Source: Thiogranum sp. (lineage in GTDB: Bacteria; Pseudomonadota; Gammaproteobacteria; DSM-19610). From it: DNA of 64,000 bases. Where the stretch lies: assembly GCA_024102665.1 (NCBI GenBank), contig JAGFJP010000103.1:85195-149194 (forward strand). The letters run 5' to 3'. Positions 7,997-17,578 of this stretch are shown here, one piece after another. The translations under genes were made by a program, and so were the position numbers. The notes under the pieces were generated by a model. The model worked only from the letters and a program-made list of their open reading frames with translations, ran no database searches and was not told the origin of the DNA. Within the stretch, counting starts at the first letter, position 1. Each line of letters opens with the position of its first letter.

Positions 7997-9334
7997 ATGT
8001 CCGGATACGGAAAAACCGGCAGCCTGCATCCTCTTGCCGCACCGCCGTCTTTGCAGCGGTGGATGCCCGGATGCCTGCTGCTCATGTCGGCGCTGCTGTT
8101 GCCGGTCACCGGCGCCGCCGCCGAACCATTGTCATTGCGCGAAACGGAAGAGCTGGCGTTGTCAAAAGACGTTACCGCTCCACGCTTCGAAGCTTTGGCG
8201 GCAGCGCGCAATGACCAGGCCGTTGCCGACGGTCAATTACCCGACCCCAGGCTGAAGCTTGGTGCCGCGAACCTGCCCATAGACAGCTTCGATCGTACCC
8301 GGGAACCGATGACCCAGATGCAGTTGGGTGTGCAGCAGGCGTTCCCGCCGGGCAGAACGCTGAAGCTGAGCAGCGAGCGTGCGAACGTCCTGGCCGAAGC
8401 GGATCTGGCACGCGCCCGCGCAAAGCGCGCGGAAGTCCTGCGCGAGGTACGTGAGCGTTACCTGGAGCTCTACTACCATGTCGCGGCCGGGCAAATCATC
8501 GAAGCCAGCCGCGAGCTGTTCAGTCAGCTGGTGGATGTCACCCGTTACCATTATGCCGCCGGGCGCAATAACCAGCAGGACGTGCTACGTGCCAGCGTCG
8601 AGCTGTCTCTGCTGGAGGACCGGCTCACACGTGTCAACACCGATGCGGACCGCGCACGCGCAGAACTGGGCAGATACATCGGCCAGCAAGCCGCGGGCCG
8701 GGCACCGGATTCGCAGTTTCCGCAGCTGCCGGCCCCGCCGTCGCTTGAAGCAATACGCGCCGCCCTGGATGTTCATCCGTTGCTGCAGGCGGAAAACCGC
8801 ATCGTAAAGGCCGAGCAGATCGGCGTCGATATCGCGCGCCAGCGCTACAAGCCGGGCTGGATGCTCGACGTAACCTATGGCAATCGCGGCGGTGAGAATG
8901 CCGACGGCAGCGATCGCGATGATTTTCTTTCGGCAATGGTCACCATGGATCTGCCGCTGTTCACGGACAAGCGACAGGACCGTGTGCTGGCGACCCGCCA
9001 GCACGAAGTGGAAGCTGTGCGGCTCAATCGCGAGGATCAGTATCTCCAGCTTCTGCGCAGGCTGGATTCGGATTATGCCGAGTGGTTCAGGCTGGGCGAA
9101 CGGAAAGACCTTTATCGGCAACAGATCGAACCGCAGGCGCTGGACAACGCGCGTGCATCGGTGGCCGCATACAAGAGCGGCGTGACAGAGTTTACCGGCG
9201 TAATGCGCGCCCGTATCACAGAGCTGGATGTCAGGCTGCAGAGTCTGCGTGTGATTGTTGATCGCAGCAAGGCACAGGCGCGCCTGCTGTATCTGGCCGC
9301 CGGCGTTGTGTCCGGCGAAGGAGACAAGCGATGA
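7997..9334 (+). CDS. cusC: CusC/CzcC-type outer-membrane efflux protein (TolC superfamily)
   Basis: Outer-membrane channel of a tripartite heavy-metal efflux system, 445 residues. A signal sequence (hydrophobic core CLLLMSALLLPVTGAAA) is followed by two repeated TolC-like halves rich in long helices, with LRETEELALSKDV near the N-terminus and many Ala/Arg/Leu heptads. GGAG eight bases before the ATG supports the start. It overlaps the adaptor gene by 4 bases (ATGA), showing translational coupling in a cusC-cusB-cusA operon. Which metal is exported is judged from CusA, not from this subunit. Confidence 0.87.
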   Translation: MSGYGKTGSLHPLAAPPSLQRWMPGCLLLMSALLLPVTGAAAEPLSLRETEELALSKDVTAPRFEALAAARNDQAVADGQLPDPRLKLGAANLPIDSFDRTREPMTQMQLGVQQAFPPGRTLKLSSERANVLAEADLARARAKRAEVLREVRERYLELYYHVAAGQIIEASRELFSQLVDVTRYHYAAGRNNQQDVLRASVELSLLEDRLTRVNTDADRARAELGRYIGQQAAGRAPDSQFPQLPAPPSLEAIRAALDVHPLLQAENRIVKAEQIGVDIARQRYKPGWMLDVTYGNRGGENADGSDRDDFLSAMVTMDLPLFTDKRQDRVLATRQHEVEAVRLNREDQYLQLLRRLDSDYAEWFRLGERKDLYRQQIEPQALDNARASVAAYKSGVTEFTGVMRARITELDVRLQSLRVIVDRSKAQARLLYLAAGVVSGEGDKR

Positions 9335-10560
9335 AAAGGCACGGGTTCCCGATCTGGTTCAGTGCGGCGGCCCTGGTTACAGGACTGCTACCGCACCCTG
9401 TCCTTGCGCAAGCTGACGAGGGGCGCGAGATTCTTTACTGGGTCGCCCCCATGGACCCGAACTACCGCCGCGACAAGCCCGGCACGTCTCCCATGGGCAT
9501 GGATCTGGTGCCAGTGTATGCCGATCAACAGACAGCCGGCGGCGAAGTGAGCATCGACCCGCGCATCGTGCAGAATCTCGGCGTGCGCACGACGACAGTG
9601 GAACGTGGAAAGCTGTGGCGCAGGATCGATACGGTCGGCTACGTGGCGTTCGATGAGCGCAGAATCAGTCACGTTCATTTGCGTACCGATGGCTGGATTG
9701 AAAAGCTCAACGTGAAATCCGATGGCGAGGCGGTGCGCAAGGGCGATGTGTTGTTTGAACTGTACTCGCGGGAACTTCTCAATGCACAGGAGGAATACCT
9801 CCAGGCCTTGCGTGGCAGCAATGACTATCTGAAGCGCGCTTCCCGCGATCGTCTTGAAGCGCTGGGAATGAGCTCCGAACAGATCAAGGAGGTAGCTCGT
9901 GAGCGTACTGCCGTGCGCAATGTACGGGTCCTGGCAATGCAGGATGGTATTGTGCATGGACTCAATGTGCGCGAAGGGATGTATGTCAAGCCAATGACCG
10001 AGGTCCTGACACTGGTCGATCTTGCCAGTGTATGGTTGCTGGTCGACGTGTTCGAGCGCCAGTCGCAATGGGTCGCGATGGAGCAGCCCACGGAGGTGCG
10101 CATTCCTTACCTCCCCGGTCGCCTGTGGCAAGGCAGCGTAGAGTTTGTGTACCCGACTGTCGATGCCAAAACGCGTACGCTGCGCGCCCGCTTGCAGTTT
10201 GACAACCCGGATTCTGTGCTAAAGCCCGGCATGTATGCCGATGTCCGCATCTTCGCCGGACCCAAAGACAATGTTCTGAGCGTGCCACGTGAAGCGGTAA
10301 TCCGCACCGGCAGCACCGAAAGGGTCATTGTTGCACTGGGCGATGGAAGGTTCAGCGCTCGGGGAGTGATGACCGGTATCGAGAGCGGCAACTGGACGGA
10401 AATAACCGACGGCTTGAGCGAGGGAGAACAAGTGGTCACGTCCGGGCAGTTCCTGATCGACTCGGAAGCGAGCATCAAGGCCAGTTTCGAGCGCCTCGGA
10501 CGCGGGGAACCGGGCGAGAGTCCGGACCCGGATCCAATGCCGATGAGCGACAAGCCATGA
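9331..10560 (+). CDS. cusB: CusB-type periplasmic adaptor (membrane fusion protein)
   Basis: Periplasmic adaptor linking the RND pump to the outer-membrane channel, 409 residues. After a signal peptide comes the heavy-metal binding segment of CusB proteins (ILYWVAPMDPNYRRDKPG then SPMGMDLVPVY), whose methionines bind Cu(I)/Ag(I) in this family. Barrel-sandwich, helical hairpin and beta-barrel domains follow (LRTDGWIEKLNVKSDGEAV; ELYSRELLNAQEEYLQ; GMYADVRI). It overlaps the genes on both sides by 4 bases. Confidence 0.92.
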   Translation: MKRHGFPIWFSAAALVTGLLPHPVLAQADEGREILYWVAPMDPNYRRDKPGTSPMGMDLVPVYADQQTAGGEVSIDPRIVQNLGVRTTTVERGKLWRRIDTVGYVAFDERRISHVHLRTDGWIEKLNVKSDGEAVRKGDVLFELYSRELLNAQEEYLQALRGSNDYLKRASRDRLEALGMSSEQIKEVARERTAVRNVRVLAMQDGIVHGLNVREGMYVKPMTEVLTLVDLASVWLLVDVFERQSQWVAMEQPTEVRIPYLPGRLWQGSVEFVYPTVDAKTRTLRARLQFDNPDSVLKPGMYADVRIFAGPKDNVLSVPREAVIRTGSTERVIVALGDGRFSARGVMTGIESGNWTEITDGLSEGEQVVTSGQFLIDSEASIKASFERLGRGEPGESPDPDPMPMSDKP

Positions 10561-13500
10561 TCGCGAAGATCATCGGATGGTCGATACGCAACCGGGCACT
10601 GGTATTGCTGCTGACGTTTGCGCTCGTCCTGTTCGGCCTGTATTCGCTCAAGCATACACCTCTGGATGCGATTCCTGATCTCTCGGACGTCCAGGTCATC
10701 GTCAAAACCAGTTATCCGGGCCAGGCACCACAGGTCGTCGAAGATCAGGTCACTTATCCCATTACCACTACCATGCTTTCGGTGCCAAAGGCGACGGTGG
10801 TAAGGGGTTATTCGTTCTTCGGCGATTCCTATGTGTATGTCCTGTTCGAAGACGGAACCGATCTGTACTGGGCACGTTCGCGCGTGCTGGAATACCTTAG
10901 CCAGGTGCAGAGCCGCCTCCCGGCAGCCGCCTCATCGGCGCTGGGACCGGACGCAACCGGTGTGGGCTGGGTCTACGAATATGCGCTGGTTGATCGCAGT
11001 GGCAAGCATGATCTTGCCCAGCTTCGCAGCATCCAGGACTGGTTCCTGAAATTCGAGCTGCAAACCGTGCCGGGGGTATCGGAGGTCGCCACTGTCGGCG
11101 GCATGGTCCGTCAATACCAGATCGTGGTCGACCCGAACCGCCTGCGTGCCTATAACATACCGCTGGGGAAAGTTAAGCGGGCGGTCCAGCAAGGCAACCA
11201 GGAAACCGGCGGCTCGGTCATAGAACTGGCCGAAGCTGAATACATGGTGCGAGCCACGGGATACATCCAGGGCATCGAGGATCTGAGGCAAATCCCGCTC
11301 GGTTTGAACGCCAACGGGACACCGGTCCTGCTAAAGGATGTAGCCGACATACAGCTCGGTCCACAGCTGAGGCGCGGCGTCGCCGATCTCGATGGCGAGG
11401 GCGAAGTCGTCGGTGCCGTGGTAGTGATGCGTTGGGGCGAAAACGCGCTGACCACAATCAACGGCGTCAAGCGCAAGCTCGAGGAGTTGCGTCGCAGCCT
11501 GCCGGAGGGCGTCGAGATCGTACCCACCTACGACCGCTCCGGTCTCATCGAGCGGGCGGTCGCCACGTTGCAGGAACGACTGATCGAGGAGTTTTTCATC
11601 GTCGCGCTGGTGTGCGCCGTGTTCCTGTTTCATCTGCGTTCTTCGCTGGTAGTGATTCTCAGTTTGCCAGTGGGCATTCTTGCGGCGTTCGCGATCATGT
11701 ATCTGCAGGGCATCAACGCCAACATCATGTCCCTCGGAGGGGTCGCCATTGCCATCGGCACCATGGTCGATGCGGCGATAGTCATGATCGAGAATGCGCA
11801 CAAGCAGCTGGAGCGCGAAGGCGCCGGTCAACGTAACCGCTGGGAAGTGGTAGAGCGCGCGGCGACTGAAGTCGGTCCGCCACTGTTCTTCTCGCTACTC
11901 ATCATCACCCTCAGCTTCGTGCCGGTGTTTACGCTCGAGGCGCAGGAAGGACGGCTGTTTTCGCCGCTTGCCTTCACCAAGACCTACGCCATGGCCGCTG
12001 CGGCGGGGCTTTCGATAACGCTCGTGCCGGTGTTGATGGGTTATTTCATTCGCGGAAAAATCGTTGCGGAGAAAAATAATCCCGTCAACCGCGTGCTGAT
12101 CGCTGCTTACCGGCCCGTGATCAACCTGGCTCTGAAAGCTCCGAAGACTGTGCTTCTGATCGCGACTTTGACAGCCGCGTCCATGCTCTGGCCGTTGAGC
12201 GGCTGGTGGCCGCTGCAGGAACGCATCGGCACCGAGTTCATGCCGCCGCTGGACGAAGGCGATCTCCTGTATATGCCCACCACCTTTCCTGCCATATCGG
12301 TCGGCAAGGCGCAGGAACTGCTGCAACAGACCGACAAGCTGATAAAGACAGTACCGGAAGTGCATCGCGTGTTCGGGAAGGTTGGCCGCGCCGATACGGC
12401 AACCGATCCGGCACCGTTGACCATGATCGAGACCACGATTCTGCTCAAGCCGCGCGACCAGTGGCGCACGGGAATGACACCGGAAAAGCTTCGGCAGGAG
12501 TTGAACAGAACCGTCGATATTCCCAGTCTGGCCAACACGTGGATTCCGCCGATCGCGACCCGCATCGACATGCTGGCGACGGGTATCAAGACACCTGTCG
12601 GCATCAAGGTGGCCGGCGAAGATCTGTCGGTGATCCAGACGATCGGGGAAGATATAGAAAGAGTGTTGAAGCCACTCAGTGGCACAGTCTCGGTGTTTTC
12701 AGAGCGCGTGGCCGGCGGGCGTTATTTGATGGTCGATATCGACCGCGTAGCGGCTTCGCGATTCGGCCTCAGTGTGGCCGACATCCAGGAAATCGTGCAG
12801 TTCGCTATTGGCGGCATGAACATTACGGAAAGCGTCGAGGGGCTGGAGCGTTACCCTGTGAATCTCCGCTATACGCGGGACGTGCGCGATTCGCTCGACA
12901 AGTTGCAGAACCTGCCCATTGTCACTCCCAGCGACGCGCAGATCTCTCTTGGCGACGTTGCCCGGATCGCGATCGAAGATGGCCCGGGGATGATAAAGAG
13001 TGAAAACGCCCGGCCCAATGGATGGATCTTTGTGGACATCGAGGGTCGCGATCTGGGCGGCTACGTCGCCGAGGCGCAACGGGTGGTGTCCGAACAGGTC
13101 GATCTGCCGGCAGGCTATTCGATAAGCTGGTCGGGTCAGTATGAGTATATGCAGCGCGCCGCCGAGCGGCTCACGGTCGTGATCCCGGTAACCCTGGCGA
13201 TTATCGTTTTACTGTTGTATCTGAACTTCCGGCGCCTCACGGAAGTTCTTGTCATTCTGGGCACGTTGCCGCTTGCGCTTGTCGGCGGGATATGGCTATT
13301 GTACGTGCTGGATTACGACTTTTCGATCGCTGTGGGAGTGGGCTTTATTGCACTCGCCGGAGTCTCGGTGGAGATCGGCGTCGTAATGCTGGTATACCTG
13401 AACCAGGCGTTTGAGCGTTACCGGCAAATGGCCCGCGCCGAGCAACGCAAGATCGAACTGCCGGAATTGCGCGAAGCGGTCATCGAGGGTGCGCTGATGC

Positions 13501-13718
13501 GTGTACGGCCCGTGATGATGACGGTTGCCGCCACTGTAGCAGGATTGCTGCCCATCATGCTGGGCGGCGGCACAGGTTCCGAGGTCATGCGCCGCATCGC
13601 CGCGCCCATGGTCGGAGGCATGTTGAGCGCATGGGTTCTGATTCTTTTGGTGATGCCGGCGGCGTTCCTGCAATGGCGGCAATGGCAATTGCGTCACAGC
13701 GCAAATGGCAGTCGCTGA
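10557..13718 (+). CDS. cusA: CusA-type Cu(I)/Ag(I) RND efflux pump
   Basis: Inner-membrane proton-driven pump of the heavy-metal RND family, 1053 residues. The TM4 segment IAIGTMVDAAIVMIENAHK is of the CusA kind rather than CzcA. The three methionines that form the copper site in CusA appear to be kept in LLYMPTTFP, RIDMLATGIKTP and GPGMIKSENARP (matched from memory of E. coli CusA). Twelve membrane helices and two large periplasmic loops are evident. The start overlaps cusB (ATGA). No cusRS regulators or cusF are present nearby. Confidence 0.93.
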   Translation: MIAKIIGWSIRNRALVLLLTFALVLFGLYSLKHTPLDAIPDLSDVQVIVKTSYPGQAPQVVEDQVTYPITTTMLSVPKATVVRGYSFFGDSYVYVLFEDGTDLYWARSRVLEYLSQVQSRLPAAASSALGPDATGVGWVYEYALVDRSGKHDLAQLRSIQDWFLKFELQTVPGVSEVATVGGMVRQYQIVVDPNRLRAYNIPLGKVKRAVQQGNQETGGSVIELAEAEYMVRATGYIQGIEDLRQIPLGLNANGTPVLLKDVADIQLGPQLRRGVADLDGEGEVVGAVVVMRWGENALTTINGVKRKLEELRRSLPEGVEIVPTYDRSGLIERAVATLQERLIEEFFIVALVCAVFLFHLRSSLVVILSLPVGILAAFAIMYLQGINANIMSLGGVAIAIGTMVDAAIVMIENAHKQLEREGAGQRNRWEVVERAATEVGPPLFFSLLIITLSFVPVFTLEAQEGRLFSPLAFTKTYAMAAAAGLSITLVPVLMGYFIRGKIVAEKNNPVNRVLIAAYRPVINLALKAPKTVLLIATLTAASMLWPLSGWWPLQERIGTEFMPPLDEGDLLYMPTTFPAISVGKAQELLQQTDKLIKTVPEVHRVFGKVGRADTATDPAPLTMIETTILLKPRDQWRTGMTPEKLRQELNRTVDIPSLANTWIPPIATRIDMLATGIKTPVGIKVAGEDLSVIQTIGEDIERVLKPLSGTVSVFSERVAGGRYLMVDIDRVAASRFGLSVADIQEIVQFAIGGMNITESVEGLERYPVNLRYTRDVRDSLDKLQNLPIVTPSDAQISLGDVARIAIEDGPGMIKSENARPNGWIFVDIEGRDLGGYVAEAQRVVSEQVDLPAGYSISWSGQYEYMQRAAERLTVVIPVTLAIIVLLLYLNFRRLTEVLVILGTLPLALVGGIWLLYVLDYDFSIAVGVGFIALAGVSVEIGVVMLVYLNQAFERYRQMARAEQRKIELPELREAVIEGALMRVRPVMMTVAATVAGLLPIMLGGGTGSEVMRRIAAPMVGGMLSAWVLILLVMPAAFLQWRQWQLRHSANGSR

Positions 13719-13757
13719 CAGCGAATGCCGCAATCCAGGCGTGCGGAGGGAGTATTT

Positions 13758-15053
13758 ATGGGTAAAGACACAGTAACTGTTACAGACAACCGAACCGGAC
13801 GACAGGTCGAGTTGCCCATCAACTCCGCCACCATGGGGCCGGATGCGGTGGATATCGGCCGTTTTCTGCGCGATATGGGATACTGCATGTATGATCCGGG
13901 TTTTCTCTCGACCGCCAGTTGCCGGAGTTCCCTGACGTATCTGGACGGTGAGAAAGGCATGTTGCTGTACCGCGGTTATCCAATCGAGCAACTCGCCGAG
14001 CACAGCAATTTCATCGAGGTCGCCTATCTGATGTTGTACGGAGATTTACCGTCGCCGGAACAACTCGCCGAATTCAGCAATATCATCACGCATCACAGCA
14101 TGATCAACGAGTCATTGAAAAGTTTTTTCCATGGCTTTTATCATGATGCGCATCCGATGGCCATCATGGTCGGCGTGGTGGGATCCCTGTCTGCTTTCTA
14201 CCACGACTCTACCGATATCGCCAACCCCCGGCATCGGGAAATCGCCGCGCACCGTATGATTGCGAAAATGCCGAGTATCGCGGCGGCGAGCTACAAACAT
14301 TCAGTCGGCGAACCGCAGGTCTATCCCGATAACTCGTTGAGCTATGCAGGTAACCTGCTGAACATGATGTTCTCGGTCCCGTGCGAGAAATACAAGGTGG
14401 ATCCGGTTGCCGAAAAAGCCCTGGATCTTATTTTTATTCTGCACATTGACCATGAGCAGAACGCCAGTACGTCGACCGTCCGTCTGGCGGGCAGCTCGGG
14501 CGCCAACCCGTTCGCCTGCATTGCGTCGGGCATCGCAGCGTTATGGGGGCCTGCGCACGGAGGCGCCAACGAAGCAGTGCTTTCGATGCTCGATGAAATC
14601 GGCGATATCAGGAACATTCCGCTCTACCTGGCGCGAGCCAAGGACAAGAAAGATGCGTTCCGCCTCATGGGGTTCGGACACCGTGTTTACAAGAATTACG
14701 ATCCGCGCGCCCGGCTGATCCGAAACATGTGTCACGAAGTCCTGGCGGAACTCGGCGATGCCAGGGACCCGATGTTCGAGCTCGCCTTGCACCTTGAAGA
14801 GATCGCCTTGCAGGACGATTATTTCATTGAACGAAAGCTGTACCCGAACGTCGATTTCTATTCCGGTTTGATCTACAGGGCACTGGGCATTCCCGCCAAT
14901 ATGTTTACGGTGATGTTTGCTATTGCCCGCACAGTAGGCTGGGTGGCGCAGTGGATGGAAATGATCAGTGACGAGGAACAACGTATCGGTCGGCCCCGAC
15001 AGCTGTATGTAGGTCCGACGCAGCGAGATTACGTGTCGATGGCGCAGCGCTGA
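13758..15053 (+). CDS. gltA: Citrate synthase (type II, gram-negative)
   Basis: Condenses oxaloacetate and acetyl-CoA to citrate in the TCA cycle. The 431-residue protein has the catalytic motifs [22 protein letters not shown] and [15 protein letters not shown], and the N-terminal extension typical of the hexameric NADH-regulated type. A strong ribosome site, GGAGGGAG at 13745-13752, fixes the ATG at 13758. It begins only 39 bases after cusA with no visible terminator between, so read-through from the metal operon into gltA is possible. It converges with the TlpA-like gene. Confidence 0.96.
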   Translation: MGKDTVTVTDNRTGRQVELPINSATMGPDAVDIGRFLRDMGYCMYDPGFLSTASCRSSLTYLDGEKGMLLYRGYPIEQLAEHSNFIEVAYLMLYGDLPSPEQLAEFSNIITHHSMINESLKSFFHGFYHDAHPMAIMVGVVGSLSAFYHDSTDIANPRHREIAAHRMIAKMPSIAAASYKHSVGEPQVYPDNSLSYAGNLLNMMFSVPCEKYKVDPVAEKALDLIFILHIDHEQNASTSTVRLAGSSGANPFACIASGIAALWGPAHGGANEAVLSMLDEIGDIRNIPLYLARAKDKKDAFRLMGFGHRVYKNYDPRARLIRNMCHEVLAELGDARDPMFELALHLEEIALQDDYFIERKLYPNVDFYSGLIYRALGIPANMFTVMFAIARTVGWVAQWMEMISDEEQRIGRPRQLYVGPTQRDYVSMAQR

Positions 15054-15068
15054 ACGCACGTGCCGGCG

Positions 15069-15605
15069 CTATTTGAGCGCCCGGATCCTGTCCAGCAGAC
15101 CTGCAGCATCCCAGTCCCTGGCGCCGATTGCCCGGTAGGTGATTCTGCCCTGTTTATCGATAATGAATGTGGTGGGCAGGCCTCGCACCGGCCATTTCTG
15201 GATCACACTCGAATCTATATCCATAAGCAAGGGAAAATCGACCGGGTAGTCGGCGGTAAACCGGAAGATCGTATCTTCGTCTTCCCCGACATCGACTGCC
15301 AGGAATACAACATCCTCTTCCCGCAGTTGCTGCCAGGCGCGCTGCATGGCGGGCATCTCTTCCCTGCATGGTGGACACCAGGTCGCCCAGAAGTTGATCA
15401 GTACCACTTTGCCGCGGTATTCAGATAACGTATGAACCCCACCATCGATGTCGTTCAAGGCAAAATCCGGTGCTTCGGGCGTTCCGGGCACCTGGTACAG
15501 CTGTTGAACTTGATGCTGAGCAGCAGCCGGACGCGGACTCCCGACCGACAGCAGCAGACCGAGCAGCAGAATCTGAAAAAAGGCCAGCACTGACATTGTC
15601 TTCAT
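15069..15605 (-). CDS. TlpA/ResA-like periplasmic thiol-disulfide oxidoreductase
   Basis: Thioredoxin-fold protein of 178 residues exported by an N-terminal signal (hydrophobic residues 7-22). The active site is WATWCPPC, with Cys77 and Cys80, and the cis-proline loop is GLPTTFIID. Such proteins reduce or shuffle disulfides in specific periplasmic partners. Its start overlaps the stop of the upstream unknown gene by 4 bases (ATGA), so the two are translationally coupled and probably work together. A short hairpin (15065-15081) covers its stop codon and may end transcription in the gap to gltA. Confidence 0.88.
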   Translation of the reverse strand: MKTMSVLAFFQILLLGLLLSVGSPRPAAAQHQVQQLYQVPGTPEAPDFALNDIDGGVHTLSEYRGKVVLINFWATWCPPCREEMPAMQRAWQQLREEDVVFLAVDVGEDEDTIFRFTADYPVDFPLLMDIDSSVIQKWPVRGLPTTFIIDKQGRITYRAIGARDWDAAGLLDRIRALK

Positions 15606-16219
15606 TGAACGGAACCGGGTTCAGGATGGATATCAGGAGGACATTCGACACCGCGAAGCATGCCTTCACGAAGCTGTCCGTTATGGCGCCAGGTGAATCC
15701 AAGATTGAATTTCATGCCCGGTGCAAGACCGTAACTTGTCATTCCCCAATTATAGTCATCGGGCTGGTAGCTCTGGCGTGTCGGTAGCAGTGACCATGTG
15801 AAAGCGATCATAGCCGCGGGCTGCAAACCGGACGATTCCAGTATTGCCTCCCACTTCCCGCGCGTCAGAAGCCGGGATCGTTCATCATTCGCCTCCACGA
15901 CCCAGTCGTCGAGATCGATGTCTACGGCTCCGCTGCCCTTGCTTCCTGTGTTTCTGAACATTGACTGGAATACACACTGCGTCGCCACCAGCTCCGCGCT
16001 CTCGGCATCGAAGCCCCTCGCCAGAAAAAACGCCCGCGTTTGATCCGGAAGGCGTTGGGTCAACCTGAAAAGCACGCCTTGGGAATTCCACTCCCAGTAG
16101 CGCAAACCGGTCTCCGCTACGACTCCCTCTATTACAGGCGCGGCGCCTGCATGTACCGGTAACATCGTGAAGGCAGCGATTAACCCCGCGTAGCAATTCC
16201 GGTAACATTGTCGAGGCAT
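15602..16219 (-). CDS. Secreted protein of unknown function, partner of the TlpA-like protein
   Basis: No family recognised. From the ATG at 16219 (AGGA about 11 bases upstream) the product is 205 residues with a signal peptide ending near HAGAA. The mature part is rich in aromatic residues and beta-like segments (GLRYWEWNSQGVLFRL, TWSLLPTRQSYQP, YNWGMTSYGL). It contains exactly two cysteines, at about residues 82 (ATQCVFQ) and 193 (GVECPPD), a possible disulfide substrate for the coupled TlpA-like enzyme. A longer frame opens at 16294 but would hide the signal peptide. Divergent from the aminotransferase gene. Confidence 0.7.
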   Translation of the reverse strand: MPRQCYRNCYAGLIAAFTMLPVHAGAAPVIEGVVAETGLRYWEWNSQGVLFRLTQRLPDQTRAFFLARGFDAESAELVATQCVFQSMFRNTGSKGSGAVDIDLDDWVVEANDERSRLLTRGKWEAILESSGLQPAAMIAFTWSLLPTRQSYQPDDYNWGMTSYGLAPGMKFNLGFTWRHNGQLREGMLRGVECPPDIHPEPGSVQ

Positions 16220-16253
16220 AACATTCACTGTCCTGGCAGGATTCTCCATCTTC

Positions 16254-16266
16254 AGTCTAACAGACT
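16254..16266. promoter_or_regulatory. Short perfect palindrome in the divergent promoter region
   Basis: AGTCT-AAC-AGACT is a perfect inverted repeat midway between the divergent starts at 16219 (minus) and 16283 (plus). Its position could allow one regulator to act on both units. There is no further support. Confidence 0.25.
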
Positions 16267-16282
16267 CAACGGGAGCGTCATT

Positions 16283-17398
16283 ATGTTTGAACACGAATTC
16301 AATTTATCTCCCGATATCTGCTACCTCAACCATGCGGCAGTGTCCCCGTGGCCGCAGCGGACTACAAAAGCGGTCAAGGACTTTGCCGAGGAAAACGGCC
16401 GCGCTGGTTCCCGCAATTATGCCAAATGGCTCGATACCGAGCATCAACTGCGGCTGCAACTACAACAGTTGATCAATGCGCGCGAAGTCGAGGAAATCGC
16501 GCTTCTGAAAAGCACGTCGGAAGCACTATCAGTGGTTGCCTATGGCATCGACTGGTGTGTCGGCGACGAGATCATTATCAACAATCAGGAATTTCCTTCA
16601 AATCGCATCGTCTGGGAATCGCTCAAGCCCCTGGGTGTCGAGGTCGTGGTCGTAAACATCGATGGTGTGGATCATCCAGAACAAGCCATTATCGATGCGA
16701 TAACACCGAGAACGCGGCTGATTTCGGTCAGTTCGGTGCAGTACAGTAGCGGTCTGGCACTCGACCTCGATCCAATCGGGCATGCCTGCCGAAGATACGG
16801 GGTCGCATTTTGCGTCGATGCTATACAGAGCCTTGGCGCGAAACCGTTCGATGTCCAGTCGTGTCACGCGGACTTCGTAATGGCCGACGGACACAAATGG
16901 ATGCTGGGACCGGAAGGACTCGCTCTGTTCTATTGCCGACGCGACTGGATTTCCCGGTTGTCGCTGAAGCAGTACGGGTGGCACATGGTCGAGAATCCCG
17001 GCGAGTTCGATCGCAAGGAATGGAGTCCTGCCGCGTCAGCGCAACGTTTCGAGTGTGGAAGTCCCAACATGCTGGGTATTCACGCATTACATGCGAGCCT
17101 GGGCTTGCTGCTCGAGACAGGCATTCCACTGATAAATGATCTTGTTTCTGCAAAAGTTCAGTATCTAATTGATATATTAACTAATTATAAAGTCGAAATA
17201 TTATCAGTAACCGATCCTGCAAGGCGTGCGGGAATCGTCACCTTCCGCCCGGAAACCCCGGATATCCATGCAAGGTACAGCTTGTTGCAGCAAAACGGCA
17301 TCATTTGTGCGCTCCGCGGCGGAGGAATCAGATTTTCTCCGCACTTCTACACCTCGGATGCGGTCCTGGAACGCGCTGTAGCCGCCGCTGTTGCATGA
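16283..17398 (+). CDS. Class V aminotransferase (PLP-dependent)
   Basis: PLP enzyme of the class V (fold type I) superfamily, 371 residues. The Schiff-base lysine is Lys205 in MADGHKWMLGPEG, and the PLP aspartate is in FCVDAIQS. It resembles the cysteine desulfurase/isopenicillin-N-epimerase branch. I do not see the C-terminal active-site cysteine loop of SufS/IscS, so a desulfurase role is doubtful and the substrate is unknown. GGGAG before the ATG at 16283 supports the start. A markedly AT-rich stretch (about 17155-17215) falls inside the gene. Confidence 0.82.
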   Translation: MFEHEFNLSPDICYLNHAAVSPWPQRTTKAVKDFAEENGRAGSRNYAKWLDTEHQLRLQLQQLINAREVEEIALLKSTSEALSVVAYGIDWCVGDEIIINNQEFPSNRIVWESLKPLGVEVVVVNIDGVDHPEQAIIDAITPRTRLISVSSVQYSSGLALDLDPIGHACRRYGVAFCVDAIQSLGAKPFDVQSCHADFVMADGHKWMLGPEGLALFYCRRDWISRLSLKQYGWHMVENPGEFDRKEWSPAASAQRFECGSPNMLGIHALHASLGLLLETGIPLINDLVSAKVQYLIDILTNYKVEILSVTDPARRAGIVTFRPETPDIHARYSLLQQNGIICALRGGGIRFSPHFYTSDAVLERAVAAAVA

Positions 17399-17500
17399 GT
17401 GGTTTATAACGATAACAACTGATTAACACCTCAGTTCGGGGCCTTAAATCAAACTATTGAGCCGATTGCCGCTATCATCAATGGTATCTGATCGCCCCGA

Positions 17501-17519
17501 AAACTTGCGACCGGAGTTT
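17501..17519. promoter_or_regulatory. Candidate operator upstream of the YiiX-fad cluster
   Basis: AAACT (17501-17505) and AGTTT (17515-17519) form a 5+9+5 inverted repeat about 60 bases before the YiiX-like start. Fatty-acid regulators of the PsrA type use AAAC/GTTT-type half sites, which makes this worth testing, but spacing and sequence are not a clear match. Confidence 0.3.
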
Positions 17520-17532
17520 GTGTCTAAATCAG

Positions 17533-17551
17533 CAGGTACCGAATTTACCTG
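17533..17551. promoter_or_regulatory. Second inverted repeat upstream of the YiiX-fad cluster
   Basis: CAGGTA (17533-17538) and TACCTG (17546-17551) are perfect arms with a 7-base spacer, 27 bases before the chosen start. It could be an operator or a leader hairpin. Confidence 0.3.
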
Positions 17552-17578
17552 TTATCAATGTCGAAAAGCGGAGGTTGT

